Assembly: GCF_017742245.1 (NCBI RefSeq)
Contig: NZ_JAGHKO010000011.1
Span: 646,518 to 710,517, forward strand
Origin: Niastella soli
GTDB lineage: Bacteria > Bacteroidota > Bacteroidia > Chitinophagales > Chitinophagaceae
Reading direction: 5' to 3'
Length of the DNA: 64,000 bases
The position numbers and the translations under genes were made by a program. This document shows, piece after piece, positions 57,201 to 64,000 of the stretch (position 1 is its first letter; every line of letters begins with the position of its first letter). The notes under the pieces are model-generated. The model was given only the letters and a program-made list of their open reading frames with translations. It was not told where the DNA came from and did no database searches.

Positions 57201-60200
57201 TGCAGGTTGATGCTGCTGTGACGGAATGGTTACTCTCAGATATGCTCAGTGCTGCGGATGGCTCCCGGTCCCTGATAAAAGACATTGAAACGGTTTCGGA
57301 AACGAATACACAACAGCCAGGTGCAAATACCTGGACCGGCTATCTTATTCCTCAGTTCGACGATGTATATACAATTCTTATAAACAGCAGCAGGAAGCCT
57401 GAAGTATATCTTGATGACCAGTTATTGGTTTTGCAGCCATCGTTGGGCAATGCTTCCCAATATGAAAGTGCGCCTCAAAGGTTAAAGTCTGGCCAGTTAT
57501 ACAGTCTCCAGATCAAAGGACTGGGTATAAATTTGTCGCAGTTTTTCTGGAAAACCCCAACACTACCTAAAACGAAGGTCCCTGATGCCTGTTTTTTTAC
57601 TGCTTTAAAACGTGACCAGTTCATAGCTGCCTGGCAGAAAGCGCATAAGGCTGCCTTGTTTATAAAAAACTTTGCATTGGAAGCCACTGAATTGAAGTTA
57701 TTACAGCTTTGTCAGGATGGTTTGGCTGGCATGGACCTGAACGAATTTTCCTTGCCAATGTGGCGACGTTTCAGGGAGTATACAAAAATGCGCAACACTT
57801 ATAATAAAGGCAGCATTTCGCTGGCAGAGTTCCTGGCCTGGACGCGTAATGGCATCAATACTAACCTTGCCGATAAGATCACCGCATTGACCGGTTGGGA
57901 TCTTTCAGGCGTTACTGGCCTGATCAGCGCGGGCCAGTTCAATATAACGGTTGCCAGTTTTGTTGATGAAAGTCCTTTGATAAAACTGCAACAGGCATTG
58001 GCTATTTCGGAAAAATCAGGCGTAAGCACGGCTACACTCTTTTCATGGGCAGCGCCCGGCGATGATTTTAATAAATGCCTGCAGGTAAGTGAAAGCATCC
58101 GCAGCAGTATGCGTGCTTTGTATACACAGGACGAATGGCAGGAGGTAATAAAACCGGTGAACGATGTGTTGCGCACCAACCAGCGCAATGCCCTCATCAG
58201 TTATCTGCTCGTACAACCTGCATTAAAACAATGGGCAGAAAACAGGGATGTGCCACTGGATGCAGAAACACTGTTTGAGTTCTTTTTGATAGACGTACAG
58301 ATGGAAAGCAACATGGAAACCTCACGTATAAAGCAGGCTATCTCTTCTGTACAAACCTTTATTCAACGTTGTTTCCTGGGATTGGAAAGTGGTATTACTT
58401 CCGACCTGCTTGACCGTCAACGATGGGAGTGGATGCAGCACTACCGCACCTGGGAGGCCAACCGAAAAGTATTCCTTTATCCAGAGAACTGGATAGAGCC
58501 CGATCTGCGGGATACCAAAAGCACCTTTTTCCGGGAACTGGAAGCTGAACTATTACAGGAAGAGATTACCCCTGAAAAGGTGGACATGGCAATTAAAGGT
58601 TACCTGAATAAACTAAATGAAATGGGTAATCTGGATTTCTGCGCCATGTACCATGAAAGTTATGTATGGGGTTACCCACGCCTTACTTTCTCCCATATTA
58701 TCGGGCGTACCAGAAATATGCCTTATGTATATTATTACACCAAATTCGACCATAGCCAGCATGTATGGACACCCTGGGATAAAATTGAAACAGATATCCA
58801 GCTGATTGAAGATGAAAAAGAAAGTGGCGTCCTTACCAAACCAATGAACGGTAATAGCCTGGTGCCGGTAGTATGGAAGAACCGGTTGTTGTTATTCTGG
58901 CCGGTATTCAGCAAAAGAACTAAGGAGAACACGGTTGATGGTAAACCTGTGTCAAATATGAAGTTTGTAGAAGCTTCCAATAGAACAACAGGTGAAGTCA
59001 GGCCGCTGGAGTACCAGGAGATCAAATTGGCCTGGTCGGAATATAAAGAAGGGAAATGGACGGCCAAACAAACATCGGCGTGTGTGGTAAATACCATGCC
59101 GCAGACCAAGGCGCCGGCCGTCAGTAAGTTCTTTTTTATAGCCGAAACACAGGAGGAGCAATTGAAGGTCCATGTCAACTACGAAATAGACCTGACAATG
59201 TCATCGGCAGGTGCTTTTACCTTCCAGGACGGTAATAAAATGACTGCCACCACGGGTGACCTGATCAATGTTAACCGTTTTTATCCGGCATGGGTTGCGG
59301 GCAGGTACATGAATTTTTATGCGTCAGATGTTTATTGGACACCGGTCAGCCTTATCTACGAGAATAACCGGAATGGGATAATATTCAATAAATCGTTGGC
59401 GGGGTACAAATTGGTAAGGTCGGTTCAAAGGAATTTTGCCGATGGAGGAATGCCGCCAGGGTTTGTTTACCAGGAAGACCGTTCTGATAATTCACATAAC
59501 AGAACGATGTTAGGATTTTATGATTATGGAAAGAGTACGTATGATGTACAGAATGTGTATCATCCCTATACGCAGTCGTTTTTGAAAAATGTAAAGGAGT
59601 ATGGAGTCAGCAATTTGTTTCAACCATCCACTCAGGGAAACACGGTATATGCCGTTGCAAAAGAAACCTATGGCGCGCAGAATATTGACTTGTGGCCCGA
59701 TGGCGGTGTTGATTTTGGAAAGGTGACCAATGTGAACTGGTTTAAAGAATCATTTGGCCCCTTTAGTGTGTATAACTGGGAATTATTCTTTCATGTTCCC
59801 CTGTTGATTGCCGACAGGTTAAGTAAAAGCCGTCAGTATGAACAGGCGCGTAATTGGTATCAATATATCTTCGACCCAACGGCACCGGGAGCAGACAACG
59901 ATATCAGGCGCTACTGGCAGTTCCTGCCATTTAAAACCAGTGCCATAGACGATATTACTACTATCCTATACAACCTGCAATCAGGCATTGGTTCGGCCGA
60001 TGTAGGAGCTTGGCGTAGTGATCCCTTCAACCCCCATTTGATTGCCCGTTCTCGTCCTGCGGCCTATATGAAAACGGTGGTGATGAAATACCTCGATAAC
60101 CTGATTGCCTGGGGTGACGATCTGTACCGGCAAAATACGCTGGAAACCATTAACCAGTCATTGATGCTGTATGTGATAGCAGGGCATATCCTGGGCCCGC

Positions 60201-62623
60201 GTCCGCAGGTAGTGCCTGAACGCGGCAAGGTGAAAGCCCAGTCTTATAATTCATTAAAAGATAAATGGGATGTTTTCAGTAACGCCCTTGTAGAAATGGA
60301 GCTGGCTTTCCCATACAGTGGCCAGGTAGTATTTGAAGGCGGTAACCAGCATGGTAAACCTTATCGCGGTAATAATATATATGGTTTTGGTGCAGCTTTA
60401 TACTTTAATATTCCCAACAACCCGCAGTTACTGCAATATTGGGATACTGTAGCCGACAGGTTATTCAAATTGCGCCACAGTATGAATATCGACGGGGTAG
60501 TGCAGAAACTATCCTTATTTGAACCAGCCATTGATCCCGCGTTGCTGGTACAGGCAGCCGCCAATGGGGTTAGCCTTAACAGTGTGCTGAACGATTTCAA
60601 TGTGGCCATGCCTTATTACCGTTTTCAGCATTTAACAGCCAGGGCGTTGGAGATGTGTGCAGAAGCGAAAGGGCTGGGAAGTCAGTTGCTCTCGGTTATA
60701 GAGCGCCGCGATGCGGAAGCACTGGCCAATTTGCGTAGTACCCACGAAGTAAGTCTGTTAAAAGCCATCCATACCGTAAAAGCTGCTCAACTCGATGAAT
60801 CCAGGGCGCAGCTGGAGGTACTGAGCAAGACCCGCGAGAACACAGGCAAAAGACTTAAACATTTTATGCAATTGCTGGGAATAAAAGATCCAGTGCCTGC
60901 GGCCGATGCCGATTATACCGATATCGCCGGGATGTTCCGGGATGTGCAGAACGCCAGTGACATGATGCTCATTGATTATGAAAGGGAGGAGATGACCAAA
61001 ATGAGGGAGGCTGCCCAGTTGCAGGTGATTGCCGGTTCGCTTGAGACAATGGCCGGTATAGCAGGTGTTATTCCCACTACCACAGGAAATGGGGAACCAT
61101 TGGGGGTAGGCGTAAGCGTTTCATTTGGCGGACAGCAATTGGGGGCCGCGTTTGGGGCCAGTGCAAGAGGCGTACAAACAAAGTCTAACTTTCTGCAATT
61201 CCAGTCTGGTTCCGCCGCCAAAAAAACGGCTTTCCTCCGGCAACGGCAGGAATGGATCTTACAGGCCAACACCGCCGGTAATGAAATGGTACAGATCGAT
61301 AAACAGCTCATTGCCGCCCGTATACGTATTAGCATGGCCGAAAGAGAGCTGAAGAGTCAGGAAGTACAAATAGAACAGGCATCAGAAATGCAGAACTACC
61401 TGGCAACCAAATATACCAACGAGGAATTGTACCAATGGATGGAGGGACAGGTGCGCGCTGTGTACCGTCAGGCATACCAGTTGGCTTATGACATGGCTCG
61501 CAAAGCCGAAAAAGCCTACCGTTATGAAAGAGGCGAGTTGAACTCCAACTTTATTAAACTGTCTTTCTGGAATGGGCAACGGGATGGCCTGGTGGCTGCT
61601 GATCAGCTTTCACTGGCCCTCAGGCAAATGGAGAAAGCCTACCTGGATAATAACAAACGTGATTTTGAGATCACCAAACACATTTCACTGGTACAATGGG
61701 ACCCCGTGGCATTGATCAACCTGAAAGAAAAAGGTGTCTGTGAGTTGCAATTGACCGAAGAAATGTTCGATCTCGATTTCCCCGGGCATTTTATGCGCAG
61801 GATAAAAAGTATGAGTGTTTCCATACCCTGTGTAACGGGACCGTATACCAGTGTAAGTGCCACCCTTACTTTGCTGAACGATAAAACCCGCGTTAGCAGC
61901 ATTACCGGTTCGCAATATGCCGAAGAAACCGCTGCCAACGACAACCGGTTCGTACATAATTTCTCACAGCTGCAATCTATTGCCACCAGTCATGCCCAGC
62001 ATGATACCGGGATGTTTGAATTGAACTTCCGCGACGAACGGTACCTGCCTTTTGAAGGGGCTGGCGCCATCAGCCGCTGGCGGTTGGAACTGCCGGCCGA
62101 ATTCAGGCAGTTCGATTATGGCACCATACCCGATGTGATTATTCATATGCAATATGTGGCCCGTGAAGGCGGGGGCATGCTGAAGCAGGCTGCTATTGAC
62201 AATTTGAACGATTTTATGGAAGATATGAACGGCGACGATGGCATGGTGCAGTTATTCAATGTTCGTCATGAATTTGCCAACGAATGGTACCGCTTTCAAC
62301 ACCCGGCGGATGGAGCACCGGTGCTTACGTTGACCGGACTCGAAAACAGGCTGCCATTTATTACCCGCAACCGGAAAGTAAAAAATAAACAGGTAACCGG
62401 CATAGCGCTTTTTATCAGGGGCGAAGCCAACACGGTTGCATTAAATGGCAAACCACTGGCTAAGGTTGCAGTAATCGAAGACATACAGCATTTCAGCTTT
62501 ACCGGTGATTTTCCAAAGCTGGGTACCAACTGGGTATTCACCCCCGGTAGTAATGCTTCGGACGCCAACACCTGGGAAGATGCGTGGCTGGTAGTACGGT
62601 ATTCATTACAGTTGAATGCATAA
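54233..62623 (+). CDS. Tc toxin TcA-like subunit
   Basis: A 2796-residue protein of the TcA family, the pentameric pore-forming part of ABC toxin complexes that inject a toxin through a syringe-like channel. There is no signal peptide. Recognisable parts are a VRP1-like start with LCECDECRSVYSASAYLVELLQYM (about 212-235, cysteines at 213, 215, 218), a neuraminidase-like region starting YHESYVWGYPRLTF near 1473, and helical shaft and coiled-coil segments near 2176-2220. A Gly-rich segment (GVGVSVSFGGQQLGAAFGASA) near 2290 may correspond to the pore loop. The C-terminal TcB-binding domain is about 2458-2796 (LALRQMEKAYLDNN, SVSIPCVTGPYTSVSATLTLL, YGTIPDVIIHMQYVAREGG). It is somewhat longer than Photorhabdus TcdA1. 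The TcB-like gene follows after 44 bp. Confidence 0.9.
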   Translation: MKKHENRGLSDNLAKEKQELFRKEPSAVIVQMIKNAELPIPDKEVRDGVLSFFEQHPDFDIRKTSVYAAAKQQRASLAKVDPLQHAGVMDTLKTIQRISSLSDDPVVMPVMMEANLTSAHKIVAQPKSTFVNTFTKQLGGEEAAAQVYEQVANVNARNEYLFTALRDKVAGISVAAIDGKGGKQEALAVLQEMTDQSNLTLNWETLFGNADLCECDECRSVYSASAYLVELLQYMAHVGDSGYPLPELLKRRPDIGNLQLTCENANTVLPYIDIVNEIMESFIVHLPDYQAEGQAQLEVFNVTDEPTEELLAIPQHINYAAYSKLNEAVYPFALPYNQPLDAIRLLLEKMGVSRGALLNTFTKSGTPEDAVALQRAQQAEILSLSRLEYVILTKEDFYRKSYYDAKAGKVLTQQEFYTTIGVKNVWQYYGFNTETEMLTQMKQVKSRFLPTTGISFKELVAMLDAGSVNIARPKGAALAMLQRIPYSYRYLQSLVVNATDPAVKYAQVIQLLQAVFTTPEDKTAVKNWVLQYFEPIGKMIVIELGGTTPGEGAPLADLRSVAESYDISNALLQHLDGSGITTAEYEAIHRFVRLYKKLNWSIQETDLALLGLVTPDSNTRRYEITPGLLQQLIAVKKVVAQTGLPLNYLLAFWTDMQTFGEQSLYRQLFLTHNILSIDPVFAADENYNYLAKSLTIGAHLPGVLAALQLTADDLAMIRTTAGMPDVLSVHNLSVLFRYVTLARLLRLSVKRLLQLIALYGNPFVNADGTLDFIMLCEDLQLARFKPEQLNYLFTNKTEPGILPAEKTLLSLAVSLRDGLLEIGQEYKEQPGVTAEVLKSYLLLIYKEEIAARIIDFLNGKLVYTAQAVEGLPVVVPVSLADRFAYDKVKGTVSAKGILTAEQLDAIMALSKDADYYRAVKELIVQPGVFVDDNLFVLFPAGSPERNGVLGPDMDVNTQTVKIALFYKQYLPFLKAQLTKQLIIEKLSDSLQVDAAVTEWLLSDMLSAADGSRSLIKDIETVSETNTQQPGANTWTGYLIPQFDDVYTILINSSRKPEVYLDDQLLVLQPSLGNASQYESAPQRLKSGQLYSLQIKGLGINLSQFFWKTPTLPKTKVPDACFFTALKRDQFIAAWQKAHKAALFIKNFALEATELKLLQLCQDGLAGMDLNEFSLPMWRRFREYTKMRNTYNKGSISLAEFLAWTRNGINTNLADKITALTGWDLSGVTGLISAGQFNITVASFVDESPLIKLQQALAISEKSGVSTATLFSWAAPGDDFNKCLQVSESIRSSMRALYTQDEWQEVIKPVNDVLRTNQRNALISYLLVQPALKQWAENRDVPLDAETLFEFFLIDVQMESNMETSRIKQAISSVQTFIQRCFLGLESGITSDLLDRQRWEWMQHYRTWEANRKVFLYPENWIEPDLRDTKSTFFRELEAELLQEEITPEKVDMAIKGYLNKLNEMGNLDFCAMYHESYVWGYPRLTFSHIIGRTRNMPYVYYYTKFDHSQHVWTPWDKIETDIQLIEDEKESGVLTKPMNGNSLVPVVWKNRLLLFWPVFSKRTKENTVDGKPVSNMKFVEASNRTTGEVRPLEYQEIKLAWSEYKEGKWTAKQTSACVVNTMPQTKAPAVSKFFFIAETQEEQLKVHVNYEIDLTMSSAGAFTFQDGNKMTATTGDLINVNRFYPAWVAGRYMNFYASDVYWTPVSLIYENNRNGIIFNKSLAGYKLVRSVQRNFADGGMPPGFVYQEDRSDNSHNRTMLGFYDYGKSTYDVQNVYHPYTQSFLKNVKEYGVSNLFQPSTQGNTVYAVAKETYGAQNIDLWPDGGVDFGKVTNVNWFKESFGPFSVYNWELFFHVPLLIADRLSKSRQYEQARNWYQYIFDPTAPGADNDIRRYWQFLPFKTSAIDDITTILYNLQSGIGSADVGAWRSDPFNPHLIARSRPAAYMKTVVMKYLDNLIAWGDDLYRQNTLETINQSLMLYVIAGHILGPRPQVVPERGKVKAQSYNSLKDKWDVFSNALVEMELAFPYSGQVVFEGGNQHGKPYRGNNIYGFGAALYFNIPNNPQLLQYWDTVADRLFKLRHSMNIDGVVQKLSLFEPAIDPALLVQAAANGVSLNSVLNDFNVAMPYYRFQHLTARALEMCAEAKGLGSQLLSVIERRDAEALANLRSTHEVSLLKAIHTVKAAQLDESRAQLEVLSKTRENTGKRLKHFMQLLGIKDPVPAADADYTDIAGMFRDVQNASDMMLIDYEREEMTKMREAAQLQVIAGSLETMAGIAGVIPTTTGNGEPLGVGVSVSFGGQQLGAAFGASARGVQTKSNFLQFQSGSAAKKTAFLRQRQEWILQANTAGNEMVQIDKQLIAARIRISMAERELKSQEVQIEQASEMQNYLATKYTNEELYQWMEGQVRAVYRQAYQLAYDMARKAEKAYRYERGELNSNFIKLSFWNGQRDGLVAADQLSLALRQMEKAYLDNNKRDFEITKHISLVQWDPVALINLKEKGVCELQLTEEMFDLDFPGHFMRRIKSMSVSIPCVTGPYTSVSATLTLLNDKTRVSSITGSQYAEETAANDNRFVHNFSQLQSIATSHAQHDTGMFELNFRDERYLPFEGAGAISRWRLELPAEFRQFDYGTIPDVIIHMQYVAREGGGMLKQAAIDNLNDFMEDMNGDDGMVQLFNVRHEFANEWYRFQHPADGAPVLTLTGLENRLPFITRNRKVKNKQVTGIALFIRGEANTVALNGKPLAKVAVIEDIQHFSFTGDFPKLGTNWVFTPGSNASDANTWEDAWLVVRYSLQLNA

Positions 62624-62667
62624 CAGGAGATCGCATCTAAGTTTTTCACTTTAATTATTAATGCTGT

Positions 62668-64000
62668 ATGGAGAATATTAATACAACCCAGAATAAAGCA
62701 GCCAAAACAGCCTCCAACCTTGTTCAGGTGCCGGCTATAACCCTGCCCAAAGGTGGGGGGGCTATAAAAAGCGTTAACGAGAAATTCAATGTGAATGCTG
62801 TTGATGGTACTGCCGCTTTTTCTATACCGCTTCCCTTCACTCCGGGTAGAAATGGTAATACACCTTCTTTATCACTTAGCTATAACTCCGGAGGCGGAAA
62901 TGGTATTTTTGGCTTGGGATGGAATGGTGATTGTCCATCCATTCAAAGAAGGACTGAAAAGAAGCTGCCTGAATACAAAGATGAGGAGGAGTCGGATGTA
63001 TTCATTTTATCGGGGTCAGAGGACCTGGTGCCGGAATTAATAAAAGACGCAAACGGTAACTGGAATAGAAATACCATTTCAAATAATGGGGTGACCATCA
63101 CCCGCTACCGCCCCCGGATTGAAGGACTTTTTGCACGGATAGAGAAAATAGAAGAGAATAATATTGTTTACTGGCGGGTAAGATCAAAAGATAATGTGGT
63201 TTCCGTATTCGGACAAAGCCCGGGCTCGCGTATAGCCAGTCCGGTTGCAGGGGAGGAGCATAACATTTTTAAATGGTGCCTCGAATACACCTATGATGAT
63301 AAGGGGAATATTACAAGATACGTGTATAAAAAGGAAGATAAAACGAATATTGCCCCTGCAGTGCATGAAAAGAACCGGTTGAACGACACGGCACCAGTTA
63401 CCAATGTGTACCCCAAAAGGGTACTCTATGGAAACAATGTTGCCTGGTACGAAGGTGAGGCGATGCCGCCCGATAGCGGATTTTTGTTTGAGCTGGTGTT
63501 TGATTATGGGGAACATGATCGTGATAAACCAACCACCCGGGAAATAACCGGGTGGACTGCGCGAAAGGATCCTTTTTCTACCTATCGTTCAGGATTTGAA
63601 ATAAGGACCAGCCGGCTTTGCCGCCGCATACTGATGTTCCATCATTTCAAAGAGGAGTTGGGCTGGGATGATTACCTGGTGCGTTCGCTTGATCTTGCCT
63701 ATGATGAACGCCCGCACCTCACTTATCTGGAGCAGATCACTCAAACGGGTTATATCTGGAATACAAATGGTACCCTGAGGTCAAAACGCTCCTTACCGCC
63801 ATTGGCATTTTCGTATTGCAAACCCGGTTTTTCAAAAGAGGTAAAAGAAGTATCACAGGAAGACGTTGTTAATGATCCGGTTGGTTTGGATAACCGCCTG
63901 TACCAATGGACTGATCTCTATAGCGAAGGAATGGCTGGTATGCTTACCGAACAGGCCACTGGCTGGTACTATAAAGAAAATCTGGGTGAGGGGAAATTTT
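62668..64000 (+). CDS. SpvB/TcB-like toxin subunit, partial
   Basis: The frame is open from ATG 62668 (MENINTTQNKAAKTAS) to the window edge, 444 codons, with no stop. It holds the SpvB-type domain: LPKGGGAIKSVNEKFNVNAVDGTAAFSIPLPFTPGRNGNTPSLSLSYNSGGGNGIFGLGW, the classic opening, and later YDDKGNITRYVYKKED and DLYSEGMAGMLTEQATGWYYKENLGEG. In Tc complexes, TcB forms a shell with TcC that holds the toxic C-terminus, and joins TcA by a beta-propeller. The TcC part, separate or fused, should be to the right of the window. It has no signal peptide. Confidence 0.9.
   Translation, partial: MENINTTQNKAAKTASNLVQVPAITLPKGGGAIKSVNEKFNVNAVDGTAAFSIPLPFTPGRNGNTPSLSLSYNSGGGNGIFGLGWNGDCPSIQRRTEKKLPEYKDEEESDVFILSGSEDLVPELIKDANGNWNRNTISNNGVTITRYRPRIEGLFARIEKIEENNIVYWRVRSKDNVVSVFGQSPGSRIASPVAGEEHNIFKWCLEYTYDDKGNITRYVYKKEDKTNIAPAVHEKNRLNDTAPVTNVYPKRVLYGNNVAWYEGEAMPPDSGFLFELVFDYGEHDRDKPTTREITGWTARKDPFSTYRSGFEIRTSRLCRRILMFHHFKEELGWDDYLVRSLDLAYDERPHLTYLEQITQTGYIWNTNGTLRSKRSLPPLAFSYCKPGFSKEVKEVSQEDVVNDPVGLDNRLYQWTDLYSEGMAGMLTEQATGWYYKENLGEGKF

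Overview
The window looks like a chromosome segment of a Bacteroidota member, most likely in the Chitinophagaceae (Chitinophaga/Niastella type). The reasons are three SusC/SusD pairs, lipoproteins with Bacteroidota-style lipoboxes, TATATTTG-type -7 promoter boxes, weak Shine-Dalgarno sequences and many secreted glycoside hydrolases. The species assignment is an inference; no rRNA or tRNA gene was seen.

Region 1 (1-19.4 kb) is a probable sulfur-acquisition locus in four transcription units. A leftward unit carries SusC, SusD, a secreted M14 peptidase and the start of another secreted protein. Divergent from it is a unit with an ATP-grasp enzyme interrupted by an amber codon, an SsuD-like flavin monooxygenase and a small membrane protein. 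Next come an alpha/beta hydrolase followed by metN-metI-metQ, and then SusC-SusD plus a PstS-like binding protein. Three of these starts share a TATATTTG box fused to a GTCTAC-N7-GTAGAC-like dyad. Both SusC leaders contain a short ORF that ends in a run of cysteine codons directly before its stop (CCC and CCCCC). This combination of one operator with Cys-codon leaders in front of SusC genes is the most novel signal in the window.

Region 2 (19.5-24.2 kb) is mixed: two SnoaL-like secreted proteins, a glycine-rich repeat protein, an AraC regulator and the enoyl reductase FabV.

Region 3 (24.2-39.9 kb) is a starch/alpha-glucan utilisation locus. It holds a SusR-like membrane regulator, a type I pullulanase, SusC, SusD, a SusE-like lipoprotein, a GH13 amylase and a GH31 alpha-glucosidase. 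A 19-bp element (18/19 identical) precedes both the pullulanase and the SusC unit. A polysaccharide-lyase-like lipoprotein follows on the other strand.

Region 4 (39.9-52.6 kb) opens with 1.4 kb of apparently non-coding DNA and a 285-residue remnant of a normally much larger MGH1/GH63-like glucosidase. A compact cassette follows: GTP-dependent PEP carboxykinase, a two-gene ThrE-type exporter, a PfkB kinase and an orphan fumarate reductase/succinate dehydrogenase flavoprotein. A GH28 polygalacturonase and a soluble four-PAS/GAF histidine kinase close the region.

Region 5 (52.9-64 kb) starts an insecticidal-type Tc toxin locus: an unrecognised 315-residue protein, a 2796-residue TcA-like subunit, and the N-terminal 444 residues of a SpvB/TcB-like subunit that runs off the right edge.
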